The notes beneath the pieces were generated by a model, which did no database searches, had not been told where the DNA came from, and saw only the letters and a program-made list of their open reading frames with translations. Below are positions 1 to 10,274 of a stretch of DNA of 64,000 nt, one piece after another. Positions within the stretch are counted from its first letter, which is position 1. Each line of letters starts with the position of its first letter. The translations under genes and the position numbers were made by a program. The DNA is from Adiantum capillus-veneris (Eukaryota > Streptophyta > Polypodiopsida > Polypodiales > Pteridaceae): positions 60,898,253 through 60,962,252 of the forward strand of contig CM043959.1 of assembly GCA_014529385.2 (NCBI GenBank). Reading direction: 5' to 3'.

Positions 1-155
1 GATGAAGATGGAGAAAAGGGTGACCTCTTTCTCTCCTTTTTCTTCTCATACTTCCCTTCTTCCTTCTTTGAGTTATGGTGAGAAGGACTATGCGATGGTC
101 TTCTCCGTTTAGGGGGTGTTGGAGAGCGTTTTGCCCGCCGTCTTTGTGGTGCCAT
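1..155 (-). pseudogene. Distal part of an LTR-element gag-like ORF, cut by G1
   Basis: On the minus strand this reads as an open, strongly basic Arg/Lys/Ser/Pro-rich peptide (it contains the string APQRRRAKRSPTPPKRRR) and continues past the left edge. Joined across the G1 insertion it is in frame with a short open segment at 9516-9453. Upstream of that lie a gag-like N-terminus (9860-9699) and a primer-binding site, so I infer it is part of the gag of an older minus-strand LTR retroelement. The basic, SR-like composition suits a nucleic-acid-binding gag tail but is not diagnostic. The frame differs from that of the 9860 start, so at least one frameshift lies between them. Confidence 0.45.
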
Positions 156-994
156 TGATGGGGGCTTTTCACAAGCCAAGCTCCCATACCCCTCTTCTCT
201 CATCCCCACCCCATGAAAACCCCTCTTAGGGAGGGAGTGATAAAAGGCATTGGAAAAAGTAAGAAAAAAATAAAGTATGATTATGTAAATATATGAGAAA
301 GGTAAAACATGCCACCTCATGCCTGCGGGGCAACCCATCCCCACCTTGCCTCCTTTTTATTCACTATTGCCCCGCCGTGTGTCCCTTTTCCTCTCCTCCA
401 CTCAAAAGGTCAACCCCCTCTCTCTTCCCCTTGTCCTTTCTCCTTTCTCTCTCCCCTCAAGCTACCCCACCTCTCACCAATAATGCAGTCTAACTCACCA
501 ATAATGCACCCTAACTCACATGCAACTTACCCTATCTTCCAAAATAGTATACCCCACCCCCCCTTTCTCTCTCCTATCATATCCCATGACCCAAATACCC
601 CCCCCCCCTCTCTCGAAAGGGCACCATGTCTCTTGTCTTGTGGTTAAATAACCTCCCCCACACTCACACACACTCAGTTTCACTAAAAAAGGTGCTCACA
701 GACCCATCCCCACCCGGTGGTTACCTGATTTTTCTTGTGTTCACACACATCTGCACACAGATTCACCTCTGAACACACTCCCCTCTCTCCCCTCTTGTAA
801 TTACTTTATTCTCCATGTCACCTCTGACTTTTTTTTCATCAACCCATCTCTCTCACTTAGTCTAGACTCTCTCATGAGACTGCTATTCTGGCACATATAC
901 ACACAGCCAGACAAGTGGGACCCACAGTTACATGGCCTATGTAGATAATGATTTCTTCATTTCTAAATTCTAGAATTTCTCCCCCCTCCTCCCC

Positions 995-1003
995 TATATA
1001 AAG
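995..1003 (+). promoter_or_regulatory. TATA box of G1 5' LTR
   Basis: TATATAAAG inside CCCCTATATAAAGAGGGG, a small imperfect inverted repeat centred on the TATA. It is conserved in the 3' LTR at 8717-8725. It lies about 840 bp into the LTR, which places the U3/R border just downstream, near the CACCATCACACTAAA stretch. Confidence 0.75.
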
Positions 1004-1306
1004 AGGGGTCACCATCACACTAAAGACACACACAACATCACCAATGAGTACACTATGTACTGTGTGTGCCTAGTGCACACACACACACCCACACCATCAC
1101 CATCACCGCAATCACCATGCTCGTCTTGAGCATGACCTCTACACCCTTGGGCTATGGAAGATGAAGGGAAAGTAAATGAAGGATGATGACCATAACCCTC
1201 GTGCGAGTCTTCGCCATCAACTCTCACCTATCCGCCATGTGCTCTACCACTCTCTCCCTTCTTATTCCCCTACCCTATGCTCCCCATTTCATCGCCTTAT
1301 TCTCTA

Positions 1307-1312
1307 AATAAA
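1307..1312 (+). terminator. Polyadenylation hexamer AATAAA in G1 LTR
   Basis: AATAAA about 310 bp downstream of the TATA box, conserved at 9033-9038 in the 3' LTR. The order and spacing suit an R-region poly(A) signal; the cleavage site itself cannot be read from sequence. Confidence 0.5.
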
Positions 1313-1470
1313 TCTTGAGGTTTTGTGAGTATGTTTTCTTGCAATTTTTTGCCCATGTAAGGTGTACGGAATCGCCACCTAGTCTTGTGTTTGGAGTGAG
1401 CTTGTGTATGTGTGAAGGGTGTGCGGATTCGCCATCCTTTTGTGGTGCCTAAGTACTAAGCCGCTATACC

Positions 1471-1527
<57 letters not shown>

Positions 1528-1741
1528 ACTTGATCTCATTCCCCGTCCTCTTCATCATTACTCCCAAGCATCCATCTCTCTTGGATGAAAACTTTGTTAT
1601 GGTGGTGTGTTGTTTGCGTCCTAGACGCTGAAGCTAGGTGGTGCCCCCTGTTTGCTTTACTATGACAGGCTTGAGGCGCGCCACTCGGTCCTCGGTGTTT
1701 TAGAGGCCGTTGGGGTTCGAGTTCGATTTGCTCCCGTCATT

Positions 1742-1755
1742 TGGTGCCCCCATTG
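1742..1755 (+). other. G1 primer-binding site (tRNA type unassigned)
   Basis: TGGTGCCCCCATTG begins two bases after the CA end of the 5' LTR, which is the expected position and TGG start of a tRNA-primed minus-strand site. It is not the initiator-Met sequence (TGGTATCAGAGC). I cannot name the primer tRNA without a tRNA set. Confidence 0.75.
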
Positions 1756-2568
1756 AGGATATTTTCATGAAACCCTTCAGTTTACAAGACTGAAACCCCT
1801 AAACTATTGAATGGATGAATGGCTAGCAGAATTTGCTAACTGGATGGTAGAAGAAGAAGAGCTCCAAGCACAACTAGACGAACTCCACATCTCCATCGAA
1901 GCTCGAGTGCCAGGTGTAACAGTTATCGATTTGCAGTGGGAGAGTCAACCAACACGCCAAACCCAGTGGATATACATAGGCCGAGTGCCAAGAAGAAGAA
2001 GGAGAAGGTCGAAACCATGTCCGCAACCTTCAACCAACCCACAACAATAGCAAAATGGAAGGAGCTCTGCACAATAGAGAATCAACACTATTCTACTTTG
2101 AGAATCGGGTAACTCAAGTCACCGAGGTAATTATCACAGTCAGTTTTCAAGTCGCACCTGATGCTGCAGCACAAATAACAGAAGCATTGGCTCACACTCT
2201 CACTAGAGAAACTAGGGATCTACTGAGTTTGTTTCAGGAAAGAACACCACCCTCTCCCACAAGCATGGACAGTGACTAAGCACCTCTAAGCTTCACATGA
2301 ATCAATACAACCTACCTCAAGACAGATCACACATACCAACACGTGTACGCTCAATCAAGGTATTACTGGACTTGAAGGCTCACTACCAGCACGTCATTGA
2401 CACCATGCTGGGTGGGGAGCGGTTTTTTGAGGTTCTGGCATCAGATCAACCATTTTTCTTACCTTTGGTACAAGGCAATGTACCGTTTGAAGTTTTACTC
2501 TATGTCCTAGTATAAGAGGGTATACACGCCTCCTTGTAAAGAAGAAAAAAACTTTTGCAAGTTAAGCA
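1756..2568 (+). other. G1 leader between PBS and gag, with short ORFs
   Basis: About 0.8 kb of leader. It holds three successive short open frames: 1811-2050 (79 codons, acidic N-terminal half, then Pro/Arg-rich with the run PRRRRRRSKP), 2055-2279 (74 codons) and 2297-2515 (72 codons). They lie in frames other than gag-pol and match nothing I recognise. Their end-to-end packing without large gaps could reflect a decayed extra ORF or a structured leader; no function is claimed. Confidence 0.45.
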
Positions 2569-3306
2569 GTGTGTATTTCTAGCTCTCTCTCAGTAATCAT
2601 GGCAAGTGTAGCATTTCCAACATTTAAAGGAAAGAAGGGGGAGGATTTGGTAACAGACTTCCTAGATGACTTTGAAGTAGCATGTGTAGTGAGCAACAAA
2701 GATACGGATGAATCCCGAGTTAGAATCTTTAAGCATCTCATGAAGCTAGAAGCTAGATCATGGTACAATGCACTTCCACAAGCAACCAAGGATGACTGGG
2801 AACCCTTAAAAACCGCTTTTAAGAGGCGCTTTGGGGGAGGTACCACTTCAGATAAGTTGTGGGACAAGTTGAGAGACTTGAAGCAGGAGGGTCTTTTAGA
2901 ATATGCCACCTATGAGTCTAAATTTGTGGATTTGTGGGAACGGTGGGTTGAGTCACTGGCAAGGGGGGAAGCTGTACCCGATTTGCTAAAAAAAGATCGG
3001 TTCACGCATGGCTTATGGCCGCTTCTCAAGGAGAAGGTGAAAGGTAGATTCCTAGCTACGTACGAGTTAGCCGTTGAGATTGCTCGCCTTAAGGACAAGA
3101 AGCTGCGAATGAAAGCCAAAGAAACCGAGTCAGCAGAAGCAGGAACATCGTGTCGACCAGCAACTACGACAACCACCTTTCCACCATCACCACCGGTTCT
3201 TGGGGTAAGAGATGACCAACAAGATATGTTGGCCCATATTACTGACCAACTGCAGAATTTGTCTGTCCACTTAATACAGCAAGGGAGGAGTCAAGAAAGA
3301 TATTAA
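2569..3306 (+). pseudogene. gag: G1 gag: capsid (Retrotrans_gag) domain
   Basis: Encodes the retrotransposon gag/capsid protein that assembles the cytoplasmic virus-like particle. The best start is the ATG at 2599 (MASVAFPTFKGK); the upstream in-frame ATG at 2569 only adds ten residues. The segment FPTFKGKKGEDLVTDFLDDFE, then a region with WYNALP and FKRRFGGG, then LKQ-rich helices, follows the Retrotrans_gag pattern. The frame stops at a TAA (3304-3306) immediately before the zinc-knuckle region, which continues in the same frame. The stop therefore looks like a premature nonsense mutation rather than the natural end of gag. Confidence 0.85.
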
Positions 3307-3876
3307 GACCTTGGAAGAGCACGACGACAAAATAGGGAGTATCATTGCTACAACTGTGGAGAAGACGGTCATGGTATGTACTACTGTCCCAAACCACGAC
3401 AAAACTATAATAGAGGAGGTAGGAGGAACCAATTGTCACCCCCTAGAGAAAGAACACCTCCACCTCGAGCACCACCCCCACCAACACAAATTCTACGTCC
3501 ACCCTAGACACCACTACAAGAAACCATTCCACCTCTTCCACCAGCCCCACCATCCGATCGCCCTGTAAACATCATAAGGCTAGAAGAGAAAGGAAAAGCC
3601 GTAGTAGTGGATCCACCCAGAGTAAACGAGAGGGACAAGGGTAAGGAGAAGGTAACTTTTTTAGAACCACTTGAAGCCATGACTATGAAAAGATCTAGGA
3701 GGGAGAAAGCTACACAATCAGATGATGAGAGAAGCATGAGAGGAGAAACTAGCAAGAGGCCATCCAGGCCACGACGGAAATTGGGCATCACCGACTTCCA
3801 GCTAGGGAAAAGTTCTAAGCCCTATGATCTAACACTGGATGTGGCAGAGCAAGGACCGAAGATTACATGGCCATAG
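3307..3876 (+). pseudogene. gag: G1 gag tail: CCHC zinc knuckle and basic linker
   Basis: In frame with gag after the 3304 stop. A perfect CX2CX4HX4C nucleocapsid knuckle (CYNCGEDGHGMYYC) lies at 3346-3387, the RNA-packaging module of gag. It is followed by a Pro-rich stretch, a second in-frame stop (TAG 3505-3507), then a Lys/Arg-rich linker of about 120 codons (3607-3873) ending at a third in-frame stop (TAG 3874-3876) just before the protease. The same frame runs on across all three stops, so the ancestral product was a single gag-pol polyprotein. Confidence 0.85.
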
Positions 3877-6873
3877 TTGCTACATATTGTACCTAAAGTA
3901 AGGCGACAATGGTCTAAAATGGTAAGTACAAGACGCTCCAAAAAAAAGGTAGCCGGAGCAATTTCGGGATGCAACATGGATGACATCCTTCCAATTGTCA
4001 ACGTAAACATAAAAGGAAAGAGGGTTGGAAACACCTACATTGATGGAGGTGCACAAATCTGTGTAATGAGCGAAGCTATGATGCTTCGATTAGGGCTCGA
4101 GGTTGACAGGCCTTCTCCATGCAAGGCAAAGATGGCAAACAACGCAAAAGTAAAGTGTGTGGGTGTGGTAAGTGCCGTAAAAATAAAAGCTTTCAACACT
4201 GAGGTAGAGGTAGATGTTTTTGTAATGCCTACTAAGGGGGAGGGCTATCCACTAATCTTGGGAAGGCCATGGTTGATGGCCATGAAGGCAAAACAGGACT
4301 GGGGTACTGGCCTTCTATGCATGACCGGTAAGAAAGGGGAGACAATCTACTACGACATGAGGATTGGCAAGCAGAAGCAAATGAATCTGGAAACATCGGC
4401 AGATGAAACCACTAGCGAATCTTCCAGTTCTGAGGAGGAGACCACATCCACCGACGAAAGTGACAGTTCCATTGATGTGATGGGTATCATTATGAAGGAT
4501 CCACAAATGGTAAGCACAACTAGTGATCCATCACCAAAAGAGCAACCCAATGAAGAGGAGAGCAAATCACCTAGCCTAGGAGGAAGTAGGTTGAAGGGTA
4601 TGTTGTCTACGGAATTAACACTTGAGGAGAAAGATAGTTTTTTGCAAATGTTGATGGGATTTCCTAACCTGTTCATTGATAACTATGAAAGAATCACAGG
4701 CATTACAGTGGTGGAACATCATATTAAGTTGAAGGAAGGGGTAAAACCAGTTGTGCAAAAGCTACGACAACTGGGGGTCATACAAGAAAAGACACTCTTG
4801 GCCAAGGTAAGGAAACTGCTGGAGGCGGGACTCATCTATCCTGTAGAAAACTCAGAATGGGTGTCACCCGTAGTGGTGACGCCTAAAAAGAATGGTAAGT
4901 GGAGGGTCTGTGTTGACTACAAACCACTAAATGCAGCTACAACGAGAGACCACTTTCCTCTCCCTTTCTTGGATGAAATTCTGAATGAAGTAGCAGGTTT
5001 TGAATGCTATACCGTCTGTGATGGTTATTCTGGATACTTTCAAATACGCATAGCCTTGGAAGATCAGCTAAAAACCACTTTTATCACGCCATGGGGTTGT
5101 TTTGCATACAGGGTTATGTCATTTGGTCTCACAAATGCACCTGCCACATTCCAAAGATATGTCACATATGTTTTTCAACCGTTCTTTGGAACATCCATAA
5201 GAGTGTTCATTGATGATTTTTGTATATATAGCTCCCGTATTTCACATTTAGAAAAGGTAACTAAAGGTTTGGCCAGGTTGCAGAGCCTAGGTGGGCAATT
5301 AAATGTGGATAAATGCCACATTGGGGAGAGTAAAGTCATTCTACTAGGCCATGAAATTTCAGCAAAAGGTATCAACGCCGACCCAAGTAAGGTGTCCGCA
5401 CTCATAGCCCTACCTTCACCAACGACCGCACGTCAACTGGTCTCTTTTCTACAGAAGGTGAGGTACTTAAGTAGATTCATACATCTACTATCACAACTTG
5501 TTCTACCACTGCAACAACTCACTCAAAGATCAACTTTCACTTGGGATGAGGAAAGTGAACATCACTACAACAAGGTAAAGGAGGTCTTAGCCACTCTGCT
5601 AACTATCTCACCACCTAAGAGGGATGAAAAATTCTATGTCACCTCAAGTGTTGGTGATGACTCATTGAGGGCTGTGCTACTCCAAAAGGATACAACGACA
5701 TCTTTCATGAGGCCAATCTACTTCTCTAGTCGAATGATGACAGCAGGAGAGAAAGGTTTCACCCATGTGGAACACTTAGTCCTAGCTCTTAGATTTGCAA
5801 CTACAAAGTTTAGGTCATATTTGCTGCCTAAGGAATTTGTGATGCTAACCACGGATGAAATATTTCCCTATGTTGTACAACACATGGATGTGTCTGCTAG
5901 AATTACTAAATTGCTAGTTCGTCTGCAAGAGTTTTACTACACGGTACAGGTAGAAAGCACGACAAGGGCAAGTTTGGGGGGACTCATGACCTACCAAGTC
6001 TTTGAAGGGAAGGAGAAGCAATCTAAGGAAGGAGAAGTCCGATTACCTCCAGTACCACCGATGGTAGAAGGAGCATACTCTCTCTGCTTTGATGGAGCCT
6101 ATAAGCGAGCGTCCGACAAAGAAGCTGCAGGCATAGTGGTCTTTGATGACAAAGGGACAAAGGTATTTTCGTTGGGCCAATTGTTAGATTCACATTCTAA
6201 CAATGAAGCTGATTATGCAGCACTAACCAAGGGTATACAATGGTGCGTCTCTCAAGGTGTACAACGCCTTAATGTATTTGGGGATGCTCTACTTCTGGTA
6301 AGGCAAGTAAATGGAGCATGGACATGCAAGAATCCTAGTTTAAGGACTCACTTAAGTGGTGTAAAAACCTTGTTGGGTAGGTTTGAAGAAGTTCAAATAC
6401 ACCATATCCCAAGGGCTCAAAACCAAGAAGCAGATGCCCTAGCAAGTGAAAGACTACAGGAAGTGGTGGTTGGAGCAATAAAACTAAAGCTCCCTCTATT
6501 TCAAGGAAGTGATGCCTTGCCTAACATCATGCATTTTTTGGAAACAGGGGAATGCCCATCAGATTTAACAAAGGGACAGAAGCAATGGCTGACGCGGAAG
6601 GCCACAAGGTATCGACTCATAAATGACGGTTTGTACTGTAAGGGTAAGGACCAAATACTCACGAAGGTCCCTCTCTCTCAGGAAATCACGAGAGTAATTG
6701 CTAGCTGTCACGACGGGGTTTGTGGTGGTCACTTTGACCTAAACATAACAAGTAGGAAAATCTTGCAGGCAGGCTTCATATGGCCTAGCCTCAACCGTGA
6801 TGTACACCACTGGTGCAAAACGTGTAAGTTGTGTCAAAAGGCCGGCACTAGGTCACTTATGCCTGAACCATAG
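3877..6873 (+). CDS. pol: G1 pol: protease, reverse transcriptase, RNase H, integrase zinc domain
   Basis: Longest ORF in the window (998 codons). The aspartic protease is near codons 40-130, with catalytic Asp in YIDGGAQICVM (GAT 4042-4044) and the downstream LILGRPWL motif. Reverse transcriptase covers about 300-560: WVSPVVV, the palm Asp in VCDGYSGYFQ, FGLTNAPATFQ, and FIDD (codons 444-447) in place of YxDD. RNase H begins at CFDGAYK (about codon 737), with NNEADYAAL and the NQEADALA histidine/aspartate region. The HHCC integrase zinc finger is at 6706-6846 (HHWCKTCKLCQ). The ORF ends at a TAG (6871-6873) between the zinc finger and the integrase core, which continues in frame. The first codon is not a true start: the protein is part of a gag-pol polyprotein. 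Confidence 0.95.
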   Translation: MLHIVPKVRRQWSKMVSTRRSKKKVAGAISGCNMDDILPIVNVNIKGKRVGNTYIDGGAQICVMSEAMMLRLGLEVDRPSPCKAKMANNAKVKCVGVVSAVKIKAFNTEVEVDVFVMPTKGEGYPLILGRPWLMAMKAKQDWGTGLLCMTGKKGETIYYDMRIGKQKQMNLETSADETTSESSSSEEETTSTDESDSSIDVMGIIMKDPQMVSTTSDPSPKEQPNEEESKSPSLGGSRLKGMLSTELTLEEKDSFLQMLMGFPNLFIDNYERITGITVVEHHIKLKEGVKPVVQKLRQLGVIQEKTLLAKVRKLLEAGLIYPVENSEWVSPVVVTPKKNGKWRVCVDYKPLNAATTRDHFPLPFLDEILNEVAGFECYTVCDGYSGYFQIRIALEDQLKTTFITPWGCFAYRVMSFGLTNAPATFQRYVTYVFQPFFGTSIRVFIDDFCIYSSRISHLEKVTKGLARLQSLGGQLNVDKCHIGESKVILLGHEISAKGINADPSKVSALIALPSPTTARQLVSFLQKVRYLSRFIHLLSQLVLPLQQLTQRSTFTWDEESEHHYNKVKEVLATLLTISPPKRDEKFYVTSSVGDDSLRAVLLQKDTTTSFMRPIYFSSRMMTAGEKGFTHVEHLVLALRFATTKFRSYLLPKEFVMLTTDEIFPYVVQHMDVSARITKLLVRLQEFYYTVQVESTTRASLGGLMTYQVFEGKEKQSKEGEVRLPPVPPMVEGAYSLCFDGAYKRASDKEAAGIVVFDDKGTKVFSLGQLLDSHSNNEADYAALTKGIQWCVSQGVQRLNVFGDALLLVRQVNGAWTCKNPSLRTHLSGVKTLLGRFEEVQIHHIPRAQNQEADALASERLQEVVVGAIKLKLPLFQGSDALPNIMHFLETGECPSDLTKGQKQWLTRKATRYRLINDGLYCKGKDQILTKVPLSQEITRVIASCHDGVCGGHFDLNITSRKILQAGFIWPSLNRDVHHWCKTCKLCQKAGTRSLMPEP

Positions 6874-7853
6874 ACACCTATTCTCTCATATGGCCTATTT
6901 GAAAAATGGGGTATCGATGCCATTGGGCCATTACCTAAGGCCAACTCAGGAAAATTCTACATTATCATGGGGGTCGACTACATGACTAGATGGGCAGAGG
7001 CTACAACCACCACTAGAATCACAGCGGTAGAGGTAGCTAAATTTATCTACGAGCACATATTTTGTAGGTTTGGCACACCTTTAGAGATCGTCTCTGATAG
7101 AGGGCCAGGTTTCAGAGCAGACTTGGTAGGAGAATTAATGCAGAAACTGGGCATTACAAGGAGGCACTCTTCACCATATTACCCTCAATGTAATGGCCTA
7201 GTTGAAAAGGTAAATGGAATGGTTTCTAAAATTATTACCAAGCAGGTAAACAATCATCCTGGAGACTGGGATAAGTATCTACTACCAGCTTTATGGGCCT
7301 ACAGAACTTCATTTCGTACATCCTTGGGATTCACATCATATCATCTAGTATTTGGTAAGGAAGAAATCTTGCCCATTGAAGTGCAACTACAAAGTCTCAG
7401 AGTAATGGCAAGTCAACTTCAACAACCCAACATGCATTTGAGAGATCACATCATCAACTTGGAAAGACTGCAGCTGGACAGAGAAGAAGCAATAAATTAT
7501 TATGCAGCACAAGCAGAGCATAGACGGCTTAGCTTTAACGAGCATCTCCGGAAAAAAGAATTGAAGAAAGGAATGTTGGTGCTCCACTACGACAATCGCT
7601 TCGACACGCGCAAGGATAAGAAACTCCTACTCCGATGGGAAGGCCCTTTCATCATCAGGAAAAAGTATGACATGGAAGCTACCAACTTATGGATGCTGAT
7701 GGAAAAATTTATAAAACCAGGGTAAATGGTTGGTGTCTTACACCTTATTTTCTTCGATTTGACCAGGCTCCACCTATTGACATTCCAGATGAGGACACAC
7801 CATCAGCCGCCACCTCCGACGATAATGATCAAACAGATGAGCTAGAGACATGA
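6874..7853 (+). pseudogene. int: G1 integrase catalytic core and C-terminus
   Basis: Same frame as pol, resuming directly after the 6871 stop. The DDE triad is present: Asp in KWGIDAIGPLP (GAT 6916), Asp in VSDRGPGFRA (GAT 7096) and Glu in GLVEKVNG (GAA 7204). The order YYPQCNG ... LWAYRTS ... LVFGKE is standard for gypsy integrase. Downstream is the GPF/I-type C-terminal motif (RWEGPFIIRK). Near 7672 one base appears to be missing: the reading frame moves and the conserved end (GKIYKTRVNG, then an acidic tail) is found in another frame to a TGA at 7851-7853. No chromodomain is visible. Integrase inserts the element cDNA into host DNA; this copy is disabled by the stop and the frameshift. Confidence 0.9.
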
Positions 7854-7865
7854 ATGCCTCTAGCC

Positions 7866-7877
7866 AAAAGGGGAGGG
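7866..7877 (+). other. G1 polypurine tract
   Basis: AAAAGGGGAGGG, ending three bases before the TG of the 3' LTR. Position and composition are those of the plus-strand primer of reverse transcription. Confidence 0.85.
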
Positions 7878-7880
7878 CTA

Positions 7881-9201
7881 TGATGGGGGCTTCTCACAAG
7901 CCAAGCTCCCATACCCCTCTTCTCTCATCCCCACCCCATGAAAACCCCTCTTAGGGAGGGAGTGATAAAAGGCATTGGAAAAAGTAAGAAAAAAATAAAG
8001 TATGATTATGTAAATATATGAGAAAGGTAAAATAGGTCACCTCATGCCTGCGGGGCAGCCCATCCCCACCTTGCCTCCTTTTTCTTCACTGTTGCCCCGC
8101 CGTGTGTCCCTTTTCCTCTCCTCCACTCAAAAGGTCAACCCCCTCTCTCTTCCCCTTGTCCTTTCTCCTTTATCTCTCCCCTCAAGCTACCCCACCTCTC
8201 ACCAATAATGCATTCTAACTCACCAATAATGCATCCTAACTCACATGCAACTTACCCTATCTTCCAAAATAGTATACCCCACCCCCCCTTTCTCTCTACT
8301 ATCATATCCCATGACCCAAATACCCCCCCCTCTCTCTAAAGGGAGCCATGTCTCTTGTCTTGTAGCTAGATACCCTCCCCCACACTCACACACACTCAGT
8401 TTCACTAAAAAAGGTGTCCACAGACCCATCCCCACCCGGTGGTTACCTGATTTTTCTTGTGTTCACACACATCTGCACACAGATTCACCTTTGAACACAC
8501 TCCCCTCTCTCCCCTCTTGTAATTACTTTATTCTCCATGTCACCTCTCACTTTTTTTTCATCAACCCATCTCTCTCTCTTAGTCTAGACTCTCTCATGAG
8601 ACTGCTATTCTGGCACATATACACACAGCCAGACAAGTGGGGCCCACAGTAACATGGCCTATGTAGATAATGATTTCTTCATTTCTAAATTCTAGAATTT
8701 CTCCCCTCTCCTCCCCTATATAAAGAGGGGTCACCATCACACTAAAAACACACACAACATCACCAAAGAGTACACTATGCACTGTGTGTGCCTAGTGCAC
8801 ACACACACACACACCCACACCATTACCATCACCGCAATCACCATGCTCGTCTTGAGCATGACCTCTACACCCTTGGGCTATGGAAGATGAAGGGAAACTA
8901 AATGAAGGATGATGGCCATAACCCTCGTGCGAGTCTTCGCCATCAACTCTCACCTATCCGCCATGTGCTCTACCACTCCCTCCCTTCTTATTCCCCTACC
9001 CTATGCTCCCCATTTCATCGCCTTATTCTCTAAATAAATCTTGAGGTTTTGTGAGTATGTTTTCTTGCAATGTTTTGCCCATGTAAGGTGTACGGAATCG
9101 CCACCTAGTCGTGTGTTTGGAGTGAGCTTGTGTATGTGTGAAGGGTGTGTGGATTCGCCATCCTTTTGTGGTGCCTAAGTACTAAGCCGCTATACCCCGT
9201 C

Positions 9202-9239
<38 letters not shown>

Positions 9240-9452
9240 ACTTGATCTCAATCCCCTTCCTCTTCATCATTACTCCCAAGCATCCATCTCTCTTGGATGA
9301 AAACTTTGTTATGGTGGTGTGTTGTTTGCATCCTAGCCGCAGAAGCTAGGTGGTGCCCCCTGTTTGCTTTACTATGACAGGCTCGATGCGTGCCACTTGG
9401 TCCCCGATGTTTTAGAGGCCGTCGGGGTTCGGGGTTCTCTTTGCTCCCTTCA
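7881..9452 (+). repeat. G1 3' LTR
   Basis: Direct repeat of 156-1739. It keeps the TATA box (8717-8725) and AATAAA (9033-9038) and has a shorter (CT)n tract (about 9203-9234). It ends TGCTCCCTTCA, followed by CCAT, which matches the base quartet before the 5' LTR. Confidence 0.93.
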
Positions 9453-9860
9453 CCATCTCCGCTAAGGTGGCGGGAGATTCACTTCTTTCTCGTTCTTTCG
9501 GTGGGGGCTCTACCATAGGATTTGGGCTCTCCTTTGCGAGGGAGTTGCCCCATCAACTTGTAAGCTTTTGAGTCCTTCGTATGGGTCCTCCTCTTCTCTC
9601 ACCGTAGAGAGCCCTCTTTAAGAAATCTCACTAGGAGCTTTCATAGGCACTCCCTCTTCTAGGTGAGGAGATTGGAGAATCCTATGGATGCGTAATTGTT
9701 ATTGCACTTCTCCTTGGAGGGATGGGTTGCCCATGGCTTGTTGAAGCCTAGTAACAAGATAGTTCACAAGCATAGGAGCATCATTAGTAGCTTGATCATT
9801 AGAAAAACCAAAGCCATCAACATTAATTTCACTCTCTCTACTGTTGTCATCATCAGTCAT
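9453..9860 (-). pseudogene. gag: N-terminal gag-like ORF of older LTR element, split by G1
   Basis: Starting from ATG at 9860-9858 on the minus strand, 53 codons are open (an acidic, Asp/Asn/Ser-rich N-terminus starting MTDDDNSRESEIN) before a TAA at 9701-9699. The frame then continues with further stops. It lies about 400 bp downstream of an initiator-Met primer-binding site (10273-10263), the position expected for gag. A second open frame at 9516-9453 continues across the G1 insertion into 155-1. I infer this is the gag 5' part of an older LTR element that G1 interrupted. The family is not recognised. Confidence 0.5.
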
Positions 9861-10262
9861 TCTAACTAAGTTTTAGGTATAAATTTTTACTTTGTACTTT
9901 GGCACTTCAAGCCCTAGTTTCTACTCTTTACTTTCAAAGATAAGCACTCAAGCATCTATAACCATGGCTTAAAATATCATTAATTGTAAGGAATAGAAGA
10001 GAGGGTTTATCATTGCCCTGTTAGCACCGATTCCTATCAAACTTCTAATAGCTCAATAATGGTTAAGCCGTAGGCAAGCCCCTTGGGACTCCATTATTAA
10101 GACCATATCTCTCGATGGTGATACCCCGTTAACTGCACAAAGCACACGCACCTCAATGATAATAAATTCATATTCTACTTATCCTAATGCAATTAATAAT
10201 ACCAACCGTTTGTAGTGAGCTTGAGGACCTCTCTTCTTGAGCAAGAAAAGAGAAACTGATAA

Positions 10263-10273
10263 CTCTAATACCA
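10263..10273 (-). other. Primer-binding site for initiator Met tRNA
   Basis: On the minus strand, TGGTATTAGAG: the canonical plant PBS TGGTATCAGAG with one change. The base just upstream (10274) separates it from a CA dinucleotide that would be the end of the LTR. It supports an LTR element reading right to left here. Confidence 0.7.
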
Positions 10274-10274
10274 A

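Larger units (their letters stand above)
156..1739 (+). repeat. G1 5' LTR
   Basis: A direct repeat of 7881-9452 with TG...CA ends (TGATGGGGGC ... CCCGTCA). It is very pyrimidine-rich in the first 700 bases, contains a TATA box at 995-1003, a CA-rich stretch after it, a polyadenylation hexamer at 1307-1312 and a (CT)n microsatellite at about 1476-1522. By eye the two LTRs differ by a few percent, with most length change in the (CT)n tract, so insertion looks fairly recent. Confidence 0.93.
156..9452 (+). mobile_element. Complete Ty3/gypsy LTR retrotransposon (G1)
   Basis: Two near-identical direct repeats of about 1.58 kb begin TGATGGGGGC and end in CA. A primer-binding site follows the left LTR and a polypurine tract precedes the right one. 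The interior encodes gag, zinc knuckle, aspartic protease, reverse transcriptase, RNase H and integrase in that order. RT-RNaseH before integrase is the Ty3/gypsy order. CCAT flanks both ends (152-155 and 9453-9456), so the target duplication is CCAT, or 5 bp with one change. The element lies inside an older minus-strand LTR element. All of gag-pol up to the integrase C-terminus is in one frame, interrupted by four stop codons (3304, 3505, 3874, 6871) and a frameshift near 7672. It is therefore structurally complete but not autonomous as written. Confidence 0.95.

Noticed and set aside
8245-8652. 135-codon ORF in the G1 3' LTR
   Set aside because: It has no conserved motif, lies in the pyrimidine-rich U3, and the opposite strand is also open.
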